This document shows, in pieces, positions 9,001 to 16,492 of a stretch of DNA of 49,969 bases. Under the pieces are notes generated by a model. It was not told the DNA's origin and made no database searches. It was given only the letters and a program-made list of their open reading frames with translations. The DNA is from an uncultured Cytophagales bacterium (GTDB lineage: Bacteria; Bacteroidota; Bacteroidia; Cytophagales; Bernardetiaceae): the NCBI GenBank assembly GCA_937136415.1, contig CAKZOK010000147.1:1-49969 (forward strand), written 5' to 3'. A program made the position numbers and the translations under genes. Positions within the stretch are counted from its first letter, which is position 1, and each line of letters starts with the position of its first letter.

Positions 9001-9989
9001 ATATAACGCAACACCCCTTTGCTATTTGTTCCTACCCAAAGTGAGCCTACTTTATCTATAAGTAAGGTATTGATGGTTGTGTGTTTGATGTATTTATTAT
9101 TCTCAAGTTGATTAAAATTTTTCAATTCTTTTTTTTCTTGATTCCAATAAAAAAGCCCGTTTGCAGTTCCTATATAAATATTATTATTTTTATCAATCTC
9201 TAATGCCAATATTTGTAAAGTAGGCAAAGGCAATGCAACAGGTACAATTTTGCCAGCCTCTAAATCAAACTTAGCTAGTCCTTCATCTGTTCCAATCCAA
9301 AGTATATTTTGTCCATTTTTGGTATCTTTTAAAAGCGCATTTATTTTCAAATTTAATAATCCTTCTTTCTCTGTATAATTTCTAAAAATATTTCGGCGAT
9401 AACGACTAAGCCCTGTTGGAGTTCCTATCCAAATACTTTCTTCCCATTCTTCCAAAGACAAAATAATATTATTTGTCAAATCTTTTTGTGTATCAAAATT
9501 CTTAAATGTCAGAAAATTATAATTAGAAAGTCCTTCTCCGTTTGTTCCAATCCACAAACCATCTTGTTGTGTATTTTTGACTACCGAAACAAAATTATCA
9601 GGGATTCCATTATTTTTAAAATCTGTTGGAGAAGAAAACACAATAAACTCTGTTCCATCAAATTTTACAAGCCCATTGTGTGTGCCTATCCATAAATATC
9701 CATCATCAGATTGTGTAACTGAAGTAACACTATTTTGAGGAAGTCCATCTTTTTTTTGCCACGCTGTTTGGCTATACTGTGTTATTTTTTTAGATGGCAA
9801 AAGAAATGACTGACCATAAGAAGAAAAAATAAATCCAAAACTAACCCCATAAGACAATAAAATACATATAAAAAAAGCCTTTAAATAAGATAAAATAAAA
9901 GATAAATGAGATAAAATTTTAGTAAATATAGAAAACACTTTGGTTAAATATGGATTAGTTTTTTGATTGATAGCTAAACTATAAGACAA
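6048..9989 (-). CDS. Sensor serine phosphatase: two-component-type propeller, Y_Y_Y, GAF, SpoIIE/PP2C
   Basis: The product has 1313 aa. A hydrophobic N-terminus (about 25-58) is followed by many propeller repeats with LWIGT-type motifs (about 75-740), a Y_Y_Y domain (about 755-833; YKYKLEGYDKEW), one membrane helix (about 833-857), a coiled coil, a GAF-like region (about 900-1040) and a SpoIIE-type phosphatase. The phosphatase has VVSGDFYWF, DCTGHGVPGAFM, DGMDIGIF and LYTDGFPDQFGG, which carry the metal-binding aspartates. It probably senses a periplasmic ligand and dephosphorylates a cytoplasmic anti-sigma-antagonist-like protein. A histidine-kinase-like module is missing; the phosphatase replaces it. 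No partner gene is adjacent. The signal is unknown. Confidence 0.93.
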   Translation of the reverse strand: MSYSLAINQKTNPYLTKVFSIFTKILSHLSFILSYLKAFFICILLSYGVSFGFIFSSYGQSFLLPSKKITQYSQTAWQKKDGLPQNSVTSVTQSDDGYLWIGTHNGLVKFDGTEFIVFSSPTDFKNNGIPDNFVSVVKNTQQDGLWIGTNGEGLSNYNFLTFKNFDTQKDLTNNIILSLEEWEESIWIGTPTGLSRYRRNIFRNYTEKEGLLNLKINALLKDTKNGQNILWIGTDEGLAKFDLEAGKIVPVALPLPTLQILALEIDKNNNIYIGTANGLFYWNQEKKELKNFNQLENNKYIKHTTINTLLIDKVGSLWVGTNSKGVLRYIPASKKWETLTTKEGLASNSITALFEDKEGSLWVGMNRGGLLRLNDTKFTPYSNLEGLSDNLTNCIYVHSEDVLDKKNQDQIWVGTQSDGISILNQNSTFSYLTIKDGLPHNHVRSITATKNERNQSIFWIGTYGGGIAKYNLETQQMTIFDAKKGLVGNFVRAIQVSRINPNKIIIATTEGLTILDDNKTGKQKFTNYTTSQGLASNNLTSILETQNGQILLGTEDNGILLIDNPYQENNAPPSFFSFSTQDGLADNLVLSLYQEPSKNIIYIGTKNGISTYNNGKIITPKSTNHWSSDAIHSILKVTSMWWFTSNDGVWAVSNDNFRNWIAQKTDSLDIIAYDENDGLQSSDCASLAYPTITADKNENIWIPTAQGFSSFNYTKLNTLLPKANVVVEHIFDENGNDWKRKKTNKNGEIVFPSKYNNLEIHFDALTFVSPQKVRYKYKLEGYDKEWKTTNKKMVFYGDLPPQEYIFQVKAANSDGVWNKEGTSFAFIIEPKITQIIWFWVALAFLFVLIAYFVYKWRAGIIENQRQKLEELVESRTEALLIQTTQTQNQASELAVIDRIVASVNQQVTFDNVLNTLLQQALTLIKDTNKGYFLYYQEDYFHVAVPQGYAHHLPEKLSFDKTINYFKWGVPLARYFYKVYPTDREYLLPPYTPRFSLVIPILIGNFPEAILVFDFEEERSFSLTESRQLQRFTEHAVSSFLKARAYREVQLQKEALQDTVGHLSDSIQYAFKIQQAILKNPIEIKSYFEDAFVFYRPRDVVSGDFYWFYENKETNIITFAVIDCTGHGVPGAFMTVMTNSILNQIIRESNIEEPAEILTLLDKKLEETFSDESKRKDGMDIGIFSIDKTKKVLNYAAAKLDLCFIRDNQIHQIKATRYPIGNMGTTKVKEKNFQTHSIDYQKDDIFYLYTDGFPDQFGGEENRKFMSRRFREFLLEYHYLSAKEQEEKLDAALKMWQGNFKQTDDILVVGVRVE

Positions 9990-10060
9990 ATTACGATTAG
10001 TTTTTGAATAATTTGTGTTAGAGTTCTATTTTTTTACTTAATTTTGTAAACTCTATCAAC

Positions 10061-10068
10061 AAATATAG
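10061..10068 (-). promoter_or_regulatory. -7 box for the propeller phosphatase gene
   Basis: TATATTTG on the minus strand lies about 70 bp before the ATG at 9989. No -33 box at standard spacing was seen. A plus-strand TAATTTTG (10040-10047), possibly for ubiE, overlaps the same region. Confidence 0.35.
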
Positions 10069-10078
10069 CACAAAGATT

Positions 10079-10804
10079 ATGACAGTTATTCCTTATAAAG
10101 ACCAAACTAGCTCTAAAAAAGACCAAGTAGCCAAAATGTTCGACAATATATCGAATAACTACGATTTACTCAACCGAATACTTAGTGGTGGAATAGATAT
10201 TATTTGGAGAAAAAAAGCCATTTCTTATCTAAAATCCGAACGTCCTAAAATTATGCTTGATGTAGCAACAGGGACTGGAGATTTTGCCATTGAAGCCTAC
10301 AAAAAACTAAAACCAAAAAAAATAATTGGTGTGGATATTTCGGCAGGTATGCTTTCTCATGGAAAAGAAAAAATAAATAAATTAGGTCTTCAAAATACTA
10401 TTGAATTAGAACTGGGAGATTCTGAAAACTTACCTTTCGAAGATAATAGTTTTGATGCTGTTACAGTTTCCTTTGGAGTAAGAAATTTCGAAAATTTGGA
10501 AAAAGGATTGGCTGATATTTATAGAGTTTTGAAAAAAGGTGGTTCACTTGTTGTATTAGAGTTCTCACAGCCAGAGGCATTTCCTATCAAACAATTCTAT
10601 GAATTTTATTCGGCTCAAATACTCCCAAGAATTGGAAAAACAATTTCTAAAGATACTTCTGCTTATACTTATTTGCCCGAATCTGTGGCTGCCTTTCCTT
10701 ATGGAGAAGATTTTCTTCAAATTATGCAAAAGGTAGGTTTTGTTTTTACACGAGATGAAACACTTACTTTTGGCATAAGTTCGATTTATTATGGAAAAAA
10801 ATAA
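10079..10804 (+). CDS. ubiE: Demethylmenaquinone methyltransferase
   Basis: A class I SAM-dependent methyltransferase that performs the C-methylation step of menaquinone synthesis (also called menG). The 241-aa length is normal. Residues 20-45 hold MFDNISNNYDLLNRILSGGI. The SAM site is DVATGTGDFA (61-70), followed by SFGVRNFENLEKGL and LEFSQPEAFP, which are family signatures. Menaquinone is the usual quinone of Bacteroidota, and menE lies 12 kb away. The porT gene follows after 86 bp, a pairing I recall from this phylum. Confidence 0.96.
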   Translation: MTVIPYKDQTSSKKDQVAKMFDNISNNYDLLNRILSGGIDIIWRKKAISYLKSERPKIMLDVATGTGDFAIEAYKKLKPKKIIGVDISAGMLSHGKEKINKLGLQNTIELELGDSENLPFEDNSFDAVTVSFGVRNFENLEKGLADIYRVLKKGGSLVVLEFSQPEAFPIKQFYEFYSAQILPRIGKTISKDTSAYTYLPESVAAFPYGEDFLQIMQKVGFVFTRDETLTFGISSIYYGKK

Positions 10805-10858
10805 GACTTCTTATTTTTTTATATTTCTAGCTGTTGTAATTTATACTGAATATTCATT

Positions 10859-10881
10859 TCGTAATTTTTAATTCGTAATTG
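10859..10881. repeat. Dispersed 23-bp AT-rich repeat, copy 2 (inverse)
   Basis: Exact reverse complement of 1417-1439. It lies just before the ATG of porT at 10891, so it would be in the leader of any transcript reading through from ubiE. Confidence 0.6.
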
Positions 10882-10890
10882 TTCTTTATT

Positions 10891-11697
10891 ATGAAAATTA
10901 GACAAAAAAATAGTTTATATTCATCTTTTAATACTGCTTCTTTAGCAAGTTTATTTTTTATTGCATTTTTTATCTTTTTCTTTACAAATGTATCTTTTGT
11001 TTTGGCTCAAGATACCAACAAAAAAAAACCTGTCAATCAAGATAAAAAACTAAAAGACAAAAGTTTGAATATTCCTAATTACGATTCGAAGCCTTTGCAT
11101 TATGGTTTTATTTTGGGAATGCACTATGCAACTTTTAAAATAAATTATTCAGATTATTTTGCACAAAATGAAGACACAACTATTGCACTATTGCCTCAAC
11201 GAAGCTTTAGCAATTTTGCCGTCGGAATGGTTATTGACCTTCCTATCGGAGAACAATGGAACTTTCGATTTACGCCTACTGTCGGATTGTACGAGTATAG
11301 CGTGATACACAAACAACTAGAACGCTCCACAGGAGCATATATCGACACAAAAATACCTGTTGAAAGTGTGTTTTTTGATTTTCCAATTTTAATGAAATAT
11401 AAATCATTGAGAAGAAATAATAACCGTATGTATATGGTTGCTGGGCTTGTGCCTAGTATAAAAGTAGGTGGAAAAAAACAACGTAACAATAAAGAAGCCT
11501 TCGGAATGGAGGATTATAATTTGGAGGTTACTTATGGATTAGGCTGGGACCATTATTTTAGCTTTTTCAAATTTGCGCCCGAGATTCGCTTTACACACGG
11601 CATCGCAAATATGAACCTACGCAATCAAAGTGTTTACTTTAGAAATATCGAAAAAATGACTACTCATAAAGTATCTTTATTATTTCATTTTGAATAA
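10891..11697 (+). CDS. porT: PorT-family outer-membrane beta-barrel protein (T9SS/gliding)
   Basis: PorT (SprT) is needed for T9SS function. The start is the ATG at 10891 (MKIRQKN), preferred over an in-frame TTG at 10879; it gives 268 aa. A long hydrophobic signal ends at FVLAQ. The mature part begins HYGFILGMHYATFKINYSDYF-like and continues with strands such as NFAVGMVIDLPIG and FRFTPTVGLYEY, the pattern of this family, ending in KVSLLFHFE with a terminal aromatic typical of barrels. Its place after ubiE and the presence of T9SS cargo in this window support the call. The DUF4835 gene at 33.8 kb may belong to the same system. Confidence 0.82.
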   Translation: MKIRQKNSLYSSFNTASLASLFFIAFFIFFFTNVSFVLAQDTNKKKPVNQDKKLKDKSLNIPNYDSKPLHYGFILGMHYATFKINYSDYFAQNEDTTIALLPQRSFSNFAVGMVIDLPIGEQWNFRFTPTVGLYEYSVIHKQLERSTGAYIDTKIPVESVFFDFPILMKYKSLRRNNNRMYMVAGLVPSIKVGGKKQRNNKEAFGMEDYNLEVTYGLGWDHYFSFFKFAPEIRFTHGIANMNLRNQSVYFRNIEKMTTHKVSLLFHFE

Positions 11698-11911
11698 AAA
11701 TAAATTTACAAAATAATTGCAACAATTATTATTTGAAGGAAAAGACATGTCTTTTCCTTTTTTTGTGTCTTTATTTTATTTAGAATCATTCTAACTAACT
11801 TTTACATTGGCAAGATAATTGAATTATTTACAGTAAAATTATAACAAAACAAAGTTTATTTATTTTACTACTCTAAATTTTATTTTGAATACTCACTAAA
11901 AAGAAATTATT

Positions 11912-12523
11912 ATGATTACCATTCGCAATTATATTTTATCAGCTTTTTTATTGGTTTCGGCTTTTGGTTGTACGGCTTTTTCTCAAACTGAAAATGCAAA
12001 TAAAGAGGCAGGAAAAATGTTTTCTGTTTCAGAGGCTTCTTCTATTGGAGAAGAAAAAAGAGAGGAAAAAACTAGAGATACTAAAACTATTTCTTCGAAA
12101 GAAAGAAATGAATTTGTAGCTTCTATTCTAAAAACAGCTACGGATTTGGAAGATGTTCCTTATGTTTATGCAGGCAAATCACCAAAAGGTTTTGATTGTT
12201 CTGGTTTTGTATATTATGTATTTAAAGAGCATAATATTGCTCTTCCTGCCTCTTCAAAAATGTATGATAATATCGGTAAAACGATTGCACTAAAAAATGC
12301 TCAAAAAGGAGATATTATTTGCTTTACAGGCACAGACCCAAATATTAACCGTACAGGACATGTCGGAATTGTGGTAGAAAACAAACCCAATAAACCCATT
12401 AAATTTATTCATGCAACTTCTGGAAAAAGGTATTCAGTAGCTTACAGTACTCTTGCAAAAGATGGTAAGGGGCATTATGCCAAGCGTTTTCGTTCTGTTC
12501 GTAGAGTTAAACAAAAAAAATAA
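11912..12523 (+). CDS. NlpC/P60 peptidoglycan endopeptidase, probable lipoprotein
   Basis: The catalytic residues of a C40 peptidase are visible: C96 in KGFDCSGFV, H150 in RTGHVGIV and H167 in FIHATS. Such enzymes cut between D-Glu and diaminopimelate in wall stem peptides. The signal peptide ends VSAFGC, a plausible lipobox with Cys20, then an Asn/Glu-rich linker to residue 65. The 203-aa length suits a single-domain enzyme. It stands alone with a terminator behind it. Confidence 0.92.
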   Translation: MITIRNYILSAFLLVSAFGCTAFSQTENANKEAGKMFSVSEASSIGEEKREEKTRDTKTISSKERNEFVASILKTATDLEDVPYVYAGKSPKGFDCSGFVYYVFKEHNIALPASSKMYDNIGKTIALKNAQKGDIICFTGTDPNINRTGHVGIVVENKPNKPIKFIHATSGKRYSVAYSTLAKDGKGHYAKRFRSVRRVKQKK

Positions 12524-12557
12524 TTACAAAATCTTATAGATTTATATTGACATTAAA

Positions 12558-12594
12558 AAAGAACCAAAACTTAATTTGTTTTGGTTCTTTCTTT
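12558..12594 (+). terminator. Rho-independent terminator after NlpC/P60 gene
   Basis: A 13-bp perfect stem, AAAGAACCAAAAC (12558-12570) with its complement (12578-12590), followed by CTTTT. The remaining gap to 12900 is AT-rich and shows no gene. Confidence 0.85.
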
Positions 12595-12899
12595 TGTAGC
12601 AATATTTTACCTTTAACAAATCTGTTTTTTTCTAAAAAACAACTATTCTAACAAAAACATATCTAAGGTAACTTCTCAAAACAATTTACATTCTTTTGGA
12701 GAAAAGTAAGCATTAATTTTGCACTCTATTTGAAACAATTTGATTTGTTTTTATTGTTCTAATTTATTCATTTTCAAAACAATAACACAATCAAAAAAAT
12801 ATTTTGTCCACAACTTCCCACTCAAATTAATTATTTCCTCTTCAAAATTAATTTTTACTATAAAATCAGAAAATCCACTCATTTAACTCCTTTACTATC

Positions 12900-13424
12900 A
12901 TGAAATCCTCCTTATTTACCCTTCCTATTATTGCGATGAGTTTACTTCTTGTAGGCTTATGTGGTAATTTTTTCTCATCTTCCAACCTCAAAAATCACTC
13001 TAACACAAAAGAGATAACTCACTTAAAAACTCCTCTAGGTGAAACTATTGAATTAGAAAACTTCAATAAAAACAAAAAATTAAAAGGAAAATGGATACTT
13101 TTAGATTTTTGGGCTTCATGGAATAGCGAAAGTATGAAAGGTAGAAATGTATTAAATGAAGTTTATTCACAATATAATTCCAAAAATCTAGAAATTATAT
13201 CTGTTTCTTTAGACAATTCGAAAGAACGTTGGCAAAAGGCGATTGCTCAAAATAACTCCTCTTGGTTAGAGGTTTCGGATTTAGAAGGCTGGAAAAGTGT
13301 TATTTGCAACAAATATAATGTTTCGACACTTCCCTATCATGTATTGCTCAACCCCAATGGCGAAATTATCAAAACGGCTACTTCTAATCAAGAATTAGTA
13401 ACAGTTTTGAAAGAAGTATTGTAA
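12900..13424 (+). CDS. Thioredoxin-fold (TlpA-like) protein lacking both active-site cysteines
   Basis: The 174-aa product has an N-terminal membrane/signal segment (about 5-22) and a TlpA/AhpC-type thioredoxin fold: WILLDFWASW (65-74), a following long helix, LEIISVSLDNSKERW, and the cis-proline strand STLPYHVLLNPNGEI. Where relatives have WCPPC, this protein has WNSES (74-78), so it cannot perform dithiol exchange there. The fold elements around the site are intact, which argues against simple decay. It could be a binding protein or regulator. Compare the intact paralogue at 33013. Confidence 0.85.
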   Translation: MKSSLFTLPIIAMSLLLVGLCGNFFSSSNLKNHSNTKEITHLKTPLGETIELENFNKNKKLKGKWILLDFWASWNSESMKGRNVLNEVYSQYNSKNLEIISVSLDNSKERWQKAIAQNNSSWLEVSDLEGWKSVICNKYNVSTLPYHVLLNPNGEIIKTATSNQELVTVLKEVL

Positions 13425-13440
13425 AAGAATAAAAATTATT

Positions 13441-13597
13441 TACTGTACCCTACTTTTTTAAGAATGACTTTTAGTTGCAGAGCAACATTTTAAACTTTAC
13501 GCTTCTGTCTTTTTTCTACACTCCAAAGGAGCAGCATAGCTAAATATTTTGTTGCGTTACAATTTGAATTTCAAATCAAAAAAAATAGAGTGCAGTA
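13441..13597. repeat. Possible MITE-like element (157 bp)
   Basis: The ends are imperfect inverted repeats of about 19 bp (left TACTGTACCCTACTTTTTT; right end matches 16 of 19 on the other strand). Internal small palindromes (GTTGCAGAGCAAC; ATTTGAATTTCAAAT) occur. No second copy is visible here, so this is a weak call. Confidence 0.4.
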
Positions 13598-13701
13598 AGA
13601 ATTATTTTTTTTTGTTTTATATGCGTATAAAATTTCTTTTTTTACACTCATTTTCGGTAATTGCATTTAATTTATTGACATAAAAATTAAATAAAAAAAT
13701 T

Positions 13702-14202
13702 ATGGTTTCGATAATAATGGGTAGTCGTTCTGATTTGCGAGTAATGGGAGCAGCAGCCGAAGTCTTAGACGAACTCAAAGTAGCGTATTCTTTAACGATT
13801 GTTTCGGCACATCGCACTCCCGAACGCTTGTTTGATTTTGCCAAATCGGCAAGAAAAAAAGGTATAAAAGTGGTCATTGCAGGAGCAGGAGGAGCAGCTC
13901 ATTTGCCCGGTATGGTGGCTTCACTCACTTCACTTCCTGTGATTGGCGTGCCTGTCAAATCTTCTAATTCGATTGATGGCTGGGATTCTGTTTTGTCTAT
14001 TTTACAAATGCCTTCAGGCGTTCCTGTGGCTACTGTCGCATTAGATGGAGCAAAAAATGCAGGTATTTTGGCAGCTCAAATCCTAGGAGCTTCTGATGAA
14101 AAATTAGCTGCTCGTTTGGATAGTTTTAAAGAAAGCCTAAAAGAAAAAGTAATTAATGATGTAGAAAATATAAATGCAAATGGCTGGAAAGAATTAGTTT
14201 GA
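13702..14202 (+). CDS. purE: N5-carboxyaminoimidazole ribonucleotide mutase
   Basis: PurE moves the carboxyl group of N5-CAIR to give CAIR in purine synthesis. The 166-aa length is usual. Motifs are IIMGSRSDL (4-12), SAHRTPERL (35-43), AGAGGAAHLPGM, and the C-terminal GVPVATVALDGAKNAG. The Ser and His of SAHRTP belong to the active site of the bacterial class. purK is not adjacent, although the two are often paired. Confidence 0.97.
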   Translation: MVSIIMGSRSDLRVMGAAAEVLDELKVAYSLTIVSAHRTPERLFDFAKSARKKGIKVVIAGAGGAAHLPGMVASLTSLPVIGVPVKSSNSIDGWDSVLSILQMPSGVPVATVALDGAKNAGILAAQILGASDEKLAARLDSFKESLKEKVINDVENINANGWKELV

Positions 14203-14273
14203 TTTCTACACTGAAATAAAAATAATTTCAACTATTATATTTCACAAAATCTTTATCTATATAGCACGTTTTT

Positions 14274-15068
14274 TTAAATATCATCAAAAAAACTTCCATC
14301 TTTATCTTCTTTTTTGGTTTCGTTTTTTTTCTCTTCAAAATCTGGAAAATCATACGTATCCAAATCTTTTTGAGCATCTCCAAAAATCTCATCATCACTT
14401 TCTATTTCATCAAAAAAGTTTGCATCAGTAGCTGTTGGAGGGATTTCAATTTTATCTTTCTTATCTAACTCTTTTTCGTTTTCTTCAATTTCATCAAAAA
14501 AACTAGCATCAGTGGCTTGAGATGAGGTTTTTGAAACAGAAGGAGTTAGTAAAGTATCCTTTATATCTGCTTGCTCTTTGAAAATGGGCGTTTCTATTTC
14601 CTCTTCATTTTGGCTTATTTCTACTTTTTTCTCTACTTCCATCGAAGAGGTTTCTTGAAGAGTATTTTGATAATTTTCTTCTGCTATACTATTTACTTTT
14701 TGCTCCTCTGTTGTTTCTGTTTCTACAAATTTATCAAAAGCATTTATAGATTCTGTATCAATATTCAAATTTTCTTTATTCTCATCTTTTTCTATTTCTA
14801 AAGCAGCCTGTTTGGCAATCATTTCTTGTTTTTTCTTCTCTAATTTTTCTCTATATTCTTCGTCCAACCAACTACGCAACACCCTACGGTCTGCCGAACG
14901 CAATGCAACACCTTGTGTATGAGATTGAATAGGATTTGATTTTGCCAAAAAAAGTGCTGCTGCTTGAAAATATGGATATTTCTGCAAAATCCTTTCAAAA
15001 TCATTAGCATTTGAAGAATTAATGCAAGAAAAATCTTCTATAAATTTATTAAAATTTGATGAGTTCAT
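14274..15068 (-). CDS. Acidic protein of unknown function with three C-terminal FFD motifs
   Basis: The first 75 residues resemble a conserved unknown type I associate with Bacteroidota, with LQKYPYFQAAALFLAKSN and a following ALRSADRRVLRSWL. The rest is highly charged and probably disordered, rich in Glu, Lys and Asp. Three near-copies of a short motif occur: DASFFDEIEE (187-196), DANFFDEIES (215-224) and DGSFFDDI (257-264, the extreme C-terminus). No signal peptide or membrane segment is seen, so it is probably cytoplasmic. It converges on purE with a 71-bp gap. Function is unknown. Confidence 0.78.
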   Translation of the reverse strand: MNSSNFNKFIEDFSCINSSNANDFERILQKYPYFQAAALFLAKSNPIQSHTQGVALRSADRRVLRSWLDEEYREKLEKKKQEMIAKQAALEIEKDENKENLNIDTESINAFDKFVETETTEEQKVNSIAEENYQNTLQETSSMEVEKKVEISQNEEEIETPIFKEQADIKDTLLTPSVSKTSSQATDASFFDEIEENEKELDKKDKIEIPPTATDANFFDEIESDDEIFGDAQKDLDTYDFPDFEEKKNETKKEDKDGSFFDDI

Positions 15069-15349
15069 AAAGTAATTTGTATATCGTTCCTTTTTAAATG
15101 CTGTCTTTAGATAAACTAATATGTAATTTTTACAAAAAAAATCAATTTTCCAAATAAAAATCCATAAATCAATTATTTTTTCAATTATATCTCTAAATTA
15201 TTTCGTTTTTTATAAAGTCAGATAAATAAAACCTCATTTTTAGTCAAAAATTGAAGTTATTTAAACAACTTTAATAGCTACTTCTTTAGTTTTTAAAAAA
15301 AGTAATCATAATTTTTCTAAAAAATCATATTAAAATAAGTAGTGTGAAG

Positions 15350-15357
15350 TATCTTTG
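15350..15357 (+). promoter_or_regulatory. -7 box (TATCTTTG) before the DUF2911 gene
   Basis: Fits TAnnTTTG. A start near 15364 would give a leader of about 130 nt before the ATG at 15493. The gap 15069-15349 shows nothing else. Confidence 0.4.
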
Positions 15358-15492
15358 TTTTTATCAATAATTAAGGCACACAAATTGTTTTTGCTATTGA
15401 GATTGATGATTTTGAAACCTCAAATTAATTTGAATTGGTTTCAGATTCATCATCATTTATCCTATATTTTATTCATTGTTATCACAATTTTT

Positions 15493-16413
15493 ATGTTAAA
15501 ACTTTCGACTTTTACATCAGTTTTAATGTCTTTTATGACATTATTTTTTGCCTCTTCTGCTTTTGCACAACTCCAAATGCCACAGCCTAGCCCTTCGGCA
15601 ATGCTCAAACAAACGGTTGGTTTGACAGATATTACTATCGACTATTCTTCGCCTGCTATGCGTGACCGTGAGATTTTTGGTGGGCTTGTTCCTTATGGCG
15701 AAATGTGGCGTACAGGTGCAAACAAAGCAACAGCAATTACATTTTCTGAAGATGTTACTATTGAAGGAAAAAAAGTAGAGGCAGGTAGTTATGCCGTTTT
15801 TACGATTCCAACTCAAGATAAATGGACAATCATTCTTAATAAAAATACCGAACAATGGGGAGCAGGAAAATATGACGAAAAAGAAGATGCAATCCGTTTG
15901 ACTGCCAAACCTTCTAAAGCTCCAATGACTTTTCAACGCATGACTTTTATGATTTTGGCTCTTGAAAATCATACAGCAGAAATTTCTTTACTTTGGGCTG
16001 ATACAAAAGTTTCGTTTATGGTAGATGCAAACCCAGTAAAACAAGTAGTTTCTAATATTGAAAGTACATTAAAACAAGCTGATAATTTGTGGTACACGTA
16101 TGCACAATCGGCTGAATATTATATTGATAATAATCAAAATAAAGAAGAAGCCTTAGAATGGATTAACAAATCTATTTCTTTGAATGACCATTATTACAAC
16201 AACTGGGTTAAAGCTCGTGTTTTGGCTTCTCGTAATAACACAGGTGGCGTATCTAGTGATGCTTCAGCAGCCGTAAAAATGGCAAAAAAAGCAATGGAAA
16301 TGGGAGAAAAAGAAAATACTAATTTTTATAAGCGTTTGAAGCCTCAAATAGAACAGTTTATCAAAACATACTCTCAACAACTTCCAGTAAAAGGAAAAGG
16401 TAAAAGAAACTAA
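15493..16413 (+). CDS. DUF2911 secreted protein with C-terminal helical (TPR-like) region
   Basis: The ATG at 15493 (MLKLSTFTS) is chosen because it opens a clean signal peptide ending SSAFAQ; the frame stays open to a TTG at 15355, but that would bury the signal. The product is 306 aa. DUF2911 hallmarks are SPSAMLKQTVGLTDITIDYS, VPYGEMWRTGANKAT and AGSYAVFTIPTQDKWTIILN. After about residue 185 come two or three helical pairs such as EEALEWINKSISLNDHYYNN and AAVKMAKKAMEMGE that resemble TPRs. Location is periplasmic or outer surface. Function is unknown. Confidence 0.88.
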   Translation: MLKLSTFTSVLMSFMTLFFASSAFAQLQMPQPSPSAMLKQTVGLTDITIDYSSPAMRDREIFGGLVPYGEMWRTGANKATAITFSEDVTIEGKKVEAGSYAVFTIPTQDKWTIILNKNTEQWGAGKYDEKEDAIRLTAKPSKAPMTFQRMTFMILALENHTAEISLLWADTKVSFMVDANPVKQVVSNIESTLKQADNLWYTYAQSAEYYIDNNQNKEEALEWINKSISLNDHYYNNWVKARVLASRNNTGGVSSDASAAVKMAKKAMEMGEKENTNFYKRLKPQIEQFIKTYSQQLPVKGKGKRN

Positions 16414-16436
16414 GATTTTTCTTTGTTGATTATAAT

Positions 16437-16478
16437 AAAATAGCCTTTACTAGAACTTCTAGTAAAGGCTATTTTATT
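16437..16478. terminator. Bidirectional terminator
   Basis: A 17-bp perfect stem (16437-16453 with 16459-16475) with a 5-nt loop, AAAA on the left and TTTT on the right, lies between the convergent DUF2911 and M43 genes. Confidence 0.9.
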
Positions 16479-16492
16479 AATTTCCTACTTTT

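Noticed and set aside
10879..10890. TTG start for the PorT-family gene
   Set aside because: It lies in a dispersed repeat; the ATG at 10891 gives a normal signal peptide.
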